Assembly: GCA_019312705.1 (NCBI GenBank)
Contig: JAFDCW010000156.1
Location: forward strand, 1 to 8,057
DNA: 8,057 bases
Direction: 5' to 3'
From: Deltaproteobacteria bacterium
GTDB taxonomy: Bacteria; Myxococcota; Polyangia; Polyangiales; B10-G4
In this document: positions 1 through 5,390 of the stretch, in pieces
Numbering within the stretch: position 1 is the first letter of the stretch
How the letters are laid out: every line of letters begins with the position of its first letter
Notes under the pieces: generated by a model
Database searches by the model: none
The model's input: the letters and a program-made list of their open reading frames with translations, nothing else
What the model was told of the DNA's origin: nothing
Translations under genes and position numbers: made by a program

Positions 1-149
1 CAGGGGCCGGCCGTTGTCTCTTCGGGCTCTTCGCCCAGGTGCGAGAGCGCGCAGCCGGCACCGAGAATCACGAGCGCGGTCAAGGCGGCCAGGGCGACGG
101 GGCCTCGCAGGAGGGAGAAGCGAGCGGGGAGGTTGACGCGGGAGTCCAT
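1..149 (-). CDS. N-terminal part of a membrane-anchored or lipoprotein-like protein (truncated by window edge)
   Basis: Reading the minus strand from an ATG at 149 gives 49 codons without a stop, starting MDSRVNLPARF and running off the window. An Arg-containing N-terminus is followed by a hydrophobic stretch (about residues 13-34) ending in LGAGC at Cys33. That is either an imperfect lipobox (Gly instead of Leu at -3) or the end of a single transmembrane helix. A Glu/Thr/Pro-rich stretch follows (EEPEETTAGP), typical of an extracytoplasmic linker. This N-terminal layout suits an exported lipoprotein or the anchor of a periplasmic efflux adaptor, but there is too little sequence to name a family. 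The start is uncertain: in-frame ATGs also lie at 164 and 179, and the best ribosome-binding sequence, AAGGAG, sits only one base before the ATG at 149. The gene is divergent to the LysR gene, which is the classical position of a LysR target. Confidence 0.55.
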   Translation of the reverse strand, partial: MDSRVNLPARFSLLRGPVALAALTALVILGAGCALSHLGEEPEETTAGP

Positions 150-235
150 GCTCCTTGAATCCATCGCGCGGCCCGTCATGTGAAATGAATCTTTCTGCTC
201 TTAGGATTAGCCACGGTGATGTTAGGCTGTTTTCC
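150..235. promoter_or_regulatory. Divergent intergenic region upstream of the lysR-type gene, with spaced TTAGG direct repeats
   Basis: This 86-bp stretch between two divergent genes is visibly more AT-rich than its surroundings, especially 180-235. It must carry the promoters of both genes. TTAGG occurs at 201-205 and again at 222-226, start to start 21 bp, about two helical turns. LysR-type proteins usually bind such divergent regions as tetramers at sites spaced by helical turns, so this could be an operator. I could not identify convincing -35/-10 pairs, and no clean T-N11-A dyad is obvious. The regulatory role comes from position. The repeat itself is seen directly, but a pair of 5-mers can occur by chance. 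Confidence 0.35.
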
Positions 236-1123
236 GTGTCATTTCTGGACTCATATCGTCTCGAGGCCTTCTCCGCAGTGGCCGGAGAAGCGAGTTTCAC
301 CCGGGGGGCAGCGCGTATCGGCATCACCCAGTCGGCTATCTCCCAGCGGGTGAGCAAGCTCGAGGACGACCTCGGGGCGACCCTCTTCGTCCGAGACCGG
401 GACCGGGTGCGCCTGACCTCCGAGGGCCAAGTGCTCCTGCGCTACGCTCGGGCCCGGGAGGCCCTCGAGCACGAGATGCTCGCCGGCCTCGTCGCCCCGG
501 CCTCGGACCCGGAGGCGCTCCGGGGAGCTGTCCGGATCGCCGGCTACTCGTCCGTGACGCGCTCGGTCTTGCTGCCGGCGCTCACCCCCCTCGTCCACCC
601 CGCGCAGGAGCTCACCGTGCATCTCTTCTCCCGGGAGCTCGATGAGCTACCGCGGCTCCTCCGGAACGGCGAGGCGGACATGATCGTCATCGACCGGGAG
701 CTCCCCGAGGCGGGCCTCGAGAACCTCCCCCTCGGCGAAGAGACCAACGTCCTCGTCGAGCCCGAGGGCGAGCTGATCCGGGACGACTGCTACCTCGACC
801 ACGACGCCGAGGATACGACCACCGAGCGCTTCCTCCGGGTCAACGGGCGCACCTTCGCGGGTGAGCACCGCTCGTACATGGACGATATCTACGGGATCCT
901 CGACGGGGTCGCGGCGGGCTGGGGACGGGCCGTGGTCTCGGCCCACCTCATCGACGAGGTCGAGGGGCTGCGCCGCGTCCCGGGGTTCATGCCGCTGATG
1001 ACTCCGCTCTACCTGGTGTTCCGGAAATCACGCCACCAGAGCAAGGTGCACCACCGGGTCGTCGAGGCTCTTCGGTTGGGCTGCCCCGCGCTCCTGGGTG
1101 ACGCCGCGAGTGCCCCACGATGA
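236..1123 (+). CDS. LysR-type transcriptional regulator
   Basis: This is a DNA-binding transcription factor of the LysR family, 295 residues from a GTG start at 236, which is the usual length for the family. The N-terminal winged helix-turn-helix covers about residues 5-62. It contains the signature around AARIGITQSAISQRVSKLE (residues 25-43), followed by LGATLFVRDRDRVRLTSEGQ. The rest (about 90-290) is the two-lobed effector-binding domain, whose ligand cannot be read from the sequence. The GTG at 236 is preferred because the HTH then begins a few residues in, as in relatives, and an AGG at 224-226 sits nine bases upstream. A longer frame open from a TTG at 155, or an ATG at 185, would add a low-similarity leader encoded by the AT-rich intergenic DNA. 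LysR proteins commonly repress themselves and activate a divergent gene, here the truncated gene at the left edge. The permease 131 bp downstream on the same strand is a second candidate target. Confidence 0.9.
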   Translation: MSFLDSYRLEAFSAVAGEASFTRGAARIGITQSAISQRVSKLEDDLGATLFVRDRDRVRLTSEGQVLLRYARAREALEHEMLAGLVAPASDPEALRGAVRIAGYSSVTRSVLLPALTPLVHPAQELTVHLFSRELDELPRLLRNGEADMIVIDRELPEAGLENLPLGEETNVLVEPEGELIRDDCYLDHDAEDTTTERFLRVNGRTFAGEHRSYMDDIYGILDGVAAGWGRAVVSAHLIDEVEGLRRVPGFMPLMTPLYLVFRKSRHQSKVHHRVVEALRLGCPALLGDAASAPR

Positions 1124-1130
1124 AGGGCCT

Positions 1131-1160
1131 GCCTCCTCCGACGGAGTACCCGCGGGAGGC
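1131..1160 (+). terminator. Weak stem-loop after the lysR-type gene
   Basis: GCCTCC at 1131-1136 can pair with GGAGGC at 1155-1160, eight bases after the stop codon of the regulator. The loop is 18 bases and itself contains a possible small hairpin. There is no T-run directly after it (only TTTT near 1178-1181), so intrinsic termination is doubtful. It could equally be chance in GC-rich DNA. Confidence 0.15.
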
Positions 1161-1254
1161 CGCGGACGCGGTCCTGATTTTCCACCTGCGGGATGTGGAC
1201 CGGGGGCGCCGACGGCTAAACTCGCCTAGCGTTGTTCTCTGGTAGCCTCCGGCG

Positions 1255-3567
1255 GTGAGTGACGTCGAGAGTGGAGCCGATGGGCGCAGGATTGGCCTGC
1301 TCGGCGCCACGATGGTCGGTGTCGGCGCCATCGTTGGAGGTGGGATCTTCGTTCTCGGCGGCGTCGCCTTCGAGGCCACCGGGCCGAGCGCCATCGTCGC
1401 CTTCGCCCTCAACGGGGTCATCGCGGTTCTCACCGCGCTCAGCTTCGCCGAGATGGCGAGCGCTTTTCCGGAGTCTGGCGGGGCCTATACGTTCGCGAAG
1501 AAGGTCCTCACGGTTCGCGCCGCGTTCGGCGTCGGCTGGGTCCTGTGGTTTGCGTACATCGTGGCCGGCGTCTTGTACGCCCTCGGCTTCGCCGAGTACG
1601 CCACCGCGATCATTCGGGAGGTCATCGTCGCGGCGGGCGCCGAGGTGCCGGTCTGGCTCGAGGGACGCATCGTCATCCTCGGGTTCGCCGTTCTCGCGAC
1701 CGGCTTCTACACGCTGGCGATGATCCGAAAAGGGAGCGGAGGTGGCCAGTTCGAGACGGTCGGCAAGGTCGTCATCTTCGCGCTCCTGATCGGCATTGGC
1801 ATCTGGGCCATCGCCCGGGCTCCCTCGGGGACCGTGGCGCAGACGACCCAGCCGTTCTTCGTTCACGGGTTCGGCGGTCTCGTCTCGGCAATGGGCTTCA
1901 CCTTCATCGCACTTCAGGGGTTCGATCTCATCGCGGCCGTAGGCGGCGAGGTGAAGTCGCCGGAGCGCACCATCCCGCGCGCAATGCTCTTGTCGCTCGG
2001 CATCGGTCTCATCGTCTACCTGCCGCTGCTCTTCATCGTCACGACCGTCGGCGTCTCCGCGGGCACTGACATTGCCTCGATGAGCCGTGAGAGCGCCGCC
2101 ACGCTGATGGCTGATGCTGCTCGCAATTTCGGCGGCCCCGTCGGCTATTGGATGGTCATGGTCGCGGCGGTGCTCTCCACGCTCTCGGCCCTCGCCGCCA
2201 ACGTTCTCGCCGCGAGCCGGGTGGCGCTCACGATGGCTCGAGATCGGACGTTGCCTCGCGTCCTGGCCACTCTTCACGCCAAACGCGGGACGCCCATCAT
2301 CGCAATCTACGCGAGTGTGCTCGCTCTCGTCGGGATCCTCTTGATGGTGCCGGATATCGCGACTGCCGGCGCGGCGGCGAGCCTGATCTTCCTTCTCGCG
2401 TTCGCGCTCGCTCATATGACCAGCTTCCTCGCGCGGAAGCGCGCCTATATCGAGGGTGCGTTCCGGACGCCATGGTTCCCGCTGGTGCAGGTCATCGGCG
2501 GCGGCGCGTGTGTGACGCTCGCGCTATTCCAGGCCGTCGTCGTGCCTTCGGCCGCGGCGATCGTGGCGATTTGGCTGGGCCTCGGGGGAATCCTCTACAT
2601 GTCGCTCTTCGCCAAGAGCGCCCAGGCCGTGGACGCGTCGGCCGAGGCTGCCGATCCGCAGCTCAGTCGCCTCCGGGGCCGGAGCCCATTGGTTCTCGTT
2701 CCCATCGCCAATCCGGCGAGCGCCGCCGGCCTCGTGACCGTCGCCAACGCGCTCGCGCCTCGCGTCGTCGGCAGGGTCGTCCTGCTGAACGTCATGCGAC
2801 CACCGGACCCTGCCTCGCTCATCGCGTCAGAGACGCCTGGCGTTCTCGAGGACAGCCAGAACGTGGTCCGCGAAGCGCTGACGGCTGCCCTCGTGAGCGG
2901 CCATCAGCCCGAGACCCTCGTGACCATCGCCAAAGATCCCTGGGCGGAGATTGCACGCGTGGTCCGGGTCCGAAAGTGCGAGAGCCTGCTCCTCGGCATT
3001 GCCTCCCTCGACGAGCAGAAACACGTCGAGCGCCTCGAGTCTCTCCTCCGCGAGGTCGAGTGCGACGTCGTCGTCATGCGCGGGCGCCCACGATGGACGT
3101 TGAGCGCGACGACGCGCATCGTCGTCGCCGTCCGCCCGGGTGCGCCCCACGATGACTTGCGCGCCCGACTTCTCGGCAGCCTACGCCGGACGCGAGAGAG
3201 GCCCGTTCACTTCGTGCGCGTGCTGCCGGCGAACACATCGGAGTCGGCACGTCAGGCCGCAGAACGGGAGTTGAATGTTTTCGCCGACGAGGAGACACCC
3301 GGGGCACCGACGGCTGAGATCATCCTGTCCGATGATCTGATCGGTGCGATCGCTGATTGTGCCGCCGAGGGCGAGCTCCTGATTCTCGGCCTCACGCATC
3401 ACCGGACGACGCGGCTCGTCGGCGAGCATGCGCTGAAGATCACGCCCCGCACTGCGGCCGTGACCCTGCTCATCAGTCGCAAGGAAACGAGCCTCGGGCT
3501 CGCCAGTCTCGTCGACGCCGACGGACCGCGACGCTTCCTGTCGAGTCGCCGACCACCGCCGCATTGA
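1255..3567 (+). CDS. APC-superfamily amino acid permease with two C-terminal universal-stress-protein-like domains
   Basis: This is a predicted inner-membrane transporter of the amino acid/polyamine/organocation superfamily, 770 residues from a GTG. The membrane part spans about residues 12-454. TM1 carries the substrate-binding glycine motif GAIVGGGIF (24-32). The loop motif FPESGGAY lies at 71-78. TM6 holds ALQGFDLIAAVGGEVKSPER (GFD at about 222-224), matching the family pattern GFD...EEVKNP. After a short Ala/Arg linker come two alpha/beta domains of the universal stress protein type: about 478-612 (begins SPLVLVPIAN, ends DVVVMRG) and about 619-745 (begins TRIVVAVRPG, later LLILGL and AVTLLISR). 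Neither shows the G-x2-G-x9-G-S/T nucleotide loop of ATP-binding USPs, so a regulatory or interaction role is more likely than ATP hydrolysis. Plain APC permeases are about 430-500 residues, so the tail adds about 300. The substrate is unknown; amino acids or polyamines are the family default. The ribosome-binding site is weak. The upstream 131 bp probably holds its promoter. Confidence 0.9.
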   Translation: MSDVESGADGRRIGLLGATMVGVGAIVGGGIFVLGGVAFEATGPSAIVAFALNGVIAVLTALSFAEMASAFPESGGAYTFAKKVLTVRAAFGVGWVLWFAYIVAGVLYALGFAEYATAIIREVIVAAGAEVPVWLEGRIVILGFAVLATGFYTLAMIRKGSGGGQFETVGKVVIFALLIGIGIWAIARAPSGTVAQTTQPFFVHGFGGLVSAMGFTFIALQGFDLIAAVGGEVKSPERTIPRAMLLSLGIGLIVYLPLLFIVTTVGVSAGTDIASMSRESAATLMADAARNFGGPVGYWMVMVAAVLSTLSALAANVLAASRVALTMARDRTLPRVLATLHAKRGTPIIAIYASVLALVGILLMVPDIATAGAAASLIFLLAFALAHMTSFLARKRAYIEGAFRTPWFPLVQVIGGGACVTLALFQAVVVPSAAAIVAIWLGLGGILYMSLFAKSAQAVDASAEAADPQLSRLRGRSPLVLVPIANPASAAGLVTVANALAPRVVGRVVLLNVMRPPDPASLIASETPGVLEDSQNVVREALTAALVSGHQPETLVTIAKDPWAEIARVVRVRKCESLLLGIASLDEQKHVERLESLLREVECDVVVMRGRPRWTLSATTRIVVAVRPGAPHDDLRARLLGSLRRTRERPVHFVRVLPANTSESARQAAERELNVFADEETPGAPTAEIILSDDLIGAIADCAAEGELLILGLTHHRTTRLVGEHALKITPRTAAVTLLISRKETSLGLASLVDADGPRRFLSSRRPPPH

Positions 3568-3586
3568 CGCTGCCCGACGTTGCGCG

Positions 3587-4045
3587 TCACCCCCTGCGGA
3601 GCGCGGGGATCGCGCCGCTGACCTCGCCCAACGAGTCGGCGCTTACGCCGACGGCGTTCATCGCGGTGATGAGTACATTCGCGGGGTGGTTGGCGTCGGG
3701 CGGGGCGACGATGTGCTCCCCGCGCGTGAGGCCTCCGGCGCCGCCCGCCACCAGGGCGGCCATGTTTTCCGTGGAGTGTGAGCTGTGGGATCTGCCGCTC
3801 GCTGGATCGTGCCCGTGTCCGCCCTCGAAGAGACATACGACGGCGGTCGAATCGAGCACGCCCCGTTCGTCGAGCTTCTCGATGAGATAGCGAAACAAGT
3901 TCATGTGCCATGAAAGGGCGTCGGTCACCGCTTCGGTGCCGGGTCCCGAGTGCCCGAGCTCGTGAAGGTCCCACGGGTGCCCGGTGAATTCGTGCACGTT
4001 CATGTGCACACGGACACGGACAAGGTGCGGACACGGTGCGGACAC
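3587..4045 (-). pseudogene. C-terminal remnant of a DUF1552-family protein
   Basis: The minus strand encodes up to 152 residues ending at a TGA at 3587-3589. From about HEFTGHPWDLHELGHSG onward it resembles the last third of DUF1552-family proteins (secreted proteins of unknown function, frequent in Planctomycetes and Myxococcota). Matching features are WHMNLFRYLIEKLDERGVLDST, then GGHGHD, AALVAGGAGG, a GxH segment and NVLITAMNAVGV near the end. Full-length members are about 400-480 residues and begin with a Tat or Sec signal, and all of that is missing. The only available starts (GTG at 4045, ATG at 4003) lie in or next to a short tandem-repeat tract, and the residues they add (PCPHLVRVRVH) look like translated repeat. 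I infer that the front was lost by rearrangement and that this is a pseudogene. A short functional protein is possible but would lack an export signal. It converges with the permease, 19 bp apart. The family assignment is from memory of the pattern, moderately sure. Confidence 0.6.
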
Positions 4046-4057
4046 GCGAACGGTGCG
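4008..4057. repeat. Short tandem repeats (ACACGG and GGTGCGGACAC units)
   Basis: The plus strand reads CACACGGACACGGACAAGG, containing two GGACAC-type 6-base units, followed by two consecutive copies of GGTGCGGACAC (11 bases) and then GCGAAC and a partial GGTGCGG. Immediately before it is GTGCAC-GTTCAT-GTGCAC (3992-4009), in which a 6-base palindrome is repeated. The tract lies exactly where similarity to the DUF1552 family ends and directly before the 92-bp repeats, so it marks a rearrangement junction or slippage site. No function is evident. Confidence 0.6.
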
Positions 4058-4149
4058 GCACTACCGGCGCCGCTACGGTCGGCCTATCGGCTCTGCTCGA
4101 CTGCGTCGCGCTGCCGCCTCGGGCCGCCTACGCGGCGCCTTCTTGCGAA
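4058..4149. repeat. 92-bp direct repeat, copy 1, with internal inverted arms
   Basis: This is the first of two head-to-tail 92-bp units, beginning GCACTACCGGCGCC and ending CTTCTTGCGAA. It matches copy 2 at 86 of 92 positions by my count. The first 39 bases and bases 50-88 are identical; four of the six differences cluster in the centre (unit positions 40-49) and two at the end. Within the unit GGCGCCGC (4066-4073) can pair with GCGGCGCC (4132-4139), and weaker pairing extends inward through GGCC/GGCC. A compact hairpin GCCGC-CTAC-GCGGC lies near the right end, followed by CCTTCTT. These are features of a small palindromic intergenic repeat. Open frames run through it on the plus strand but translate to Arg/Ala/Pro-rich repeats, so I do not treat it as coding. 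Confidence 0.8.
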
Positions 4150-4241
4150 GCACTACCGGCGCCGCTACGGTCGGCCTATCGGCTCTGCACGCCTCCGGCG
4201 CGCTGCCGCCTCGGGCCGCCTACGCGGCGCCTTCTTGTTAA
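4150..4241. repeat. 92-bp direct repeat, copy 2, abutting the lipoprotein stop codon
   Basis: This is the second tandem copy, following copy 1 without a spacer and ending CTTCTTGTTAA, three bases before the stop codon of the minus-strand lipoprotein gene at 4244. The inverted arms are GGCGCCGC at 4158-4165 and GCGGCGCC at 4224-4231, both unchanged from copy 1 while the centre differs. The hairpin plus CCTTCTT on the plus strand is reminiscent of an intrinsic terminator read rightwards. Read leftwards, the stem would lie just past the end of the lipoprotein mRNA. It could act as a transcript end or RNA stabiliser for that gene; this is inference. I saw no third copy in the window. Confidence 0.8.
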
Positions 4242-4243
4242 GG

Positions 4244-4786
4244 TCAGAGCGACGGCGAATGGAAGATCTGCACGCCGAACTCCCCGCTGCCTTCAAACAT
4301 GCGCACCCGCACCCGGTAGTCCCCGCGCAGGTCGGGGCAGATGGGGTGGTTCAGACCGAGGACCGGGTAGGCGTCGGTCGCCGTGTCCTCCTGGAGTTGC
4401 GTGCCCTGGGGGTCGAATAGGAAGAGGTCCAGGTCGACGACGCCGGCTCCGCCGACGCCGATGATCTTGAAGCAGCGGTCCGAACGCAGGACGGCCTGAT
4501 AGTCCTGGAAGCGGCCGGTCTCGAGGGAGCCGCGGAAGACCGGCGTCGAAACCTCGGTATTTGCAGCGAACTGCTCGGCCCGGCGGGCCATCTCGACGCC
4601 GATGGGATCGTTCGGGTCCGGAGCGGGCATGACCGGGGCGGTCGTCTCGGTCGGTGCCTCGCCGGTGGTGGCCTCCGAAGTCTCGGTCGACTCGGTCGCC
4701 GCCCCGCCGTCGCCACATCCCACGCAGACCAAGGAGCCCAACGAGCTGAGGAGGAGGCCCACCAAACACGCCATCAGGTGTCTCAT
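4244..4786 (-). CDS. Putative lipoprotein with a conserved C-terminal beta domain
   Basis: A 180-residue exported protein of unknown function. The N-terminus MRHLMACLVGLLLSSLGSLV is a hydrophobic signal sequence ending in CVGC, with Cys24 the likely lipidated residue (the lipobox is imperfect, Cys at -3). A low-complexity linker rich in Thr, Glu, Ser and Pro (about 28-58) would space the domain from the membrane. The folded part (about 60-180) includes FRGSLETGRFQDYQAVL, then CFKIIGVGG, DLDLFLFDPQG, and ends YRVRVRMFEGSGEFGVQIF. This looks like a small beta-sandwich reminiscent of pre-peptidase C-terminal domains, and I recall similar short lipoproteins in myxobacteria. Two cysteines in the domain (CFKI and ICPD) could form a disulfide. 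The ATG at 4786 lacks a clear ribosome-binding site; an alternative ATG four codons inside would keep the signal. It is transcribed alone, divergent to the TPR-like gene, and its 3' end touches the 92-bp repeats. Confidence 0.8.
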   Translation of the reverse strand: MRHLMACLVGLLLSSLGSLVCVGCGDGGAATESTETSEATTGEAPTETTAPVMPAPDPNDPIGVEMARRAEQFAANTEVSTPVFRGSLETGRFQDYQAVLRSDRCFKIIGVGGAGVVDLDLFLFDPQGTQLQEDTATDAYPVLGLNHPICPDLRGDYRVRVRMFEGSGEFGVQIFHSPSL

Positions 4787-4830
4787 CGGGGGGAATCTAA
4801 CCTCCCAACGGCCTCCCGGTCACGCCTGCA

Positions 4831-4859
4831 TTGACCCTCTCCCCGTCCGGCCATACGGT
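4831..4859 (+). promoter_or_regulatory. Possible promoter of the TPR-like gene
   Basis: TTGACC at 4831-4836 matches five of six bases of a sigma-70 -35 box. It is followed at exactly 17 bases by TACGGT at 4854-4859, a weak -10 box (three of six). If real, transcription would begin around 4866, only a few bases before the GTG at 4870, giving a nearly leaderless message. This would also argue against the TTG at 4831 being the start codon. The evidence is only a pattern match. Confidence 0.25.
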
Positions 4860-4869
4860 TTCACCCACC

Positions 4870-5379
4870 GTGGCCGTCACGACACCAGCAGGCTGGGCTC
4901 TCCTAGCTACCGTGATCCTCTTCGCAGCGTTCCTGCTGCTGAAGTCCCGCATCAGCTTTCTGCCCCGAGACCCCGCGGTGGGCGACGCCCGGAAAAGGAT
5001 CCGAGCAGCAAAGAAGCGGGCTCGCAAGGCCGCCGGCGATCGCGATGCCCGCGTGAAGGCCCTCCTCGACGCGGCGCAGATCGCCCGGGAAGACCTCGGA
5101 CGCCCACGGCTGGCGGCGAGCTATGCCCTCCGCGCCTCCCGGGCCAACCCGGACCACGCCGGGGCCATCACTCTGATGGCCGAGGCGTTTCGCGAGGCCA
5201 AGCGCTACCGGGCCGCCGAGAAGTTCCTCTGGCGACGACTCGATGGCCCGACCGGCGCCGGCTACGACGCGGCGTTCGAGCAGCTGCTCGCACTCTACGA
5301 CGGGCCGATGCATCGCCGCGAACGCGCTCAGGCACTGCGCATCATGCGCAGCCGGCAAACCAATCCACCCCCCGCCTAG
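4870..5379 (+). CDS. Small TPR-like protein with an N-terminal membrane anchor
   Basis: From a GTG at 4870 this encodes 169 residues of unknown function. Residues 9-24 (WALLATVILFAAFLLL) form one transmembrane helix followed by positively charged residues, so the rest should face the cytoplasm. A charged helical stretch (ARKRIRAAKKRARKAA) leads into helical repeats at about 58-125. ASYALRASRANPDHAGAITL and AEAFREAKRYRAAEKFL have the small/large residue spacing and the NP-turn typical of tetratricopeptide repeats, which mediate protein contacts. The frame is also open from a TTG at 4831, which would add 13 residues; GTG is preferred because TTG is rarer, the added segment is not helical, and the TTG may belong to a -35 box. 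Neither start has a good ribosome-binding site. It is divergent from the lipoprotein gene and convergent with sppA, six bases apart. Confidence 0.7.
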   Translation: MAVTTPAGWALLATVILFAAFLLLKSRISFLPRDPAVGDARKRIRAAKKRARKAAGDRDARVKALLDAAQIAREDLGRPRLAASYALRASRANPDHAGAITLMAEAFREAKRYRAAEKFLWRRLDGPTGAGYDAAFEQLLALYDGPMHRRERAQALRIMRSRQTNPPPA

Positions 5380-5390
5380 ACGCTTCTAGG
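5375..5390. terminator. Palindrome carrying the stop codons of two convergent genes
   Basis: CCTAGA (5375-5380), a CGCT loop and TCTAGG (5385-5390) form a perfect 6-bp inverted repeat. The TAG stop of the plus-strand TPR-like gene lies in the left arm, and the TAG stop of the minus-strand sppA lies in the right arm. A hairpin here would end both messages, but the stem is short and there is no T-run on either side, so intrinsic termination is uncertain. Confidence 0.3.

Noticed and set aside
1216..2415. A 399-codon open frame on the minus strand opposite the permease
   Set aside because: Its product is extremely rich in Arg, Asp, Glu and Gly with no recognisable domain. It arises from the codon pattern of the opposite, clearly homologous permease gene.
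2148..3155. A 335-codon plus-strand frame inside the permease gene
   Set aside because: The product is Arg/Pro/Gly/Ala-rich without hydrophobic structure. The overlapping permease frame has unmistakable APC and USP features through the same region.
3399..4061. A 220-codon minus-strand frame overlapping the DUF1552 remnant and the permease end
   Set aside because: Its translation is Arg/His/Ala-rich without motifs. The alternative frame of the same strand carries the DUF1552-like sequence.
4058..4241. A CRISPR-like array
   Set aside because: There are only two copies. The units are 92 bp and directly abutting, with no unique spacers and no cas genes.
4058..4241. Insertion sequence or att-site pair
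   Set aside because: No transposase or integrase gene, and no target-site duplication that I can see flanking the units. They remain classed as repeats of unknown type.
3984..4464. Several plus-strand frames of 85-156 codons running through the 92-bp repeats
   Set aside because: They consist of the translated repeat in different phases (for example RYGRPIGSARLRRAAASGRL twice), have no independent support, and run into the lipoprotein gene on the opposite strand.
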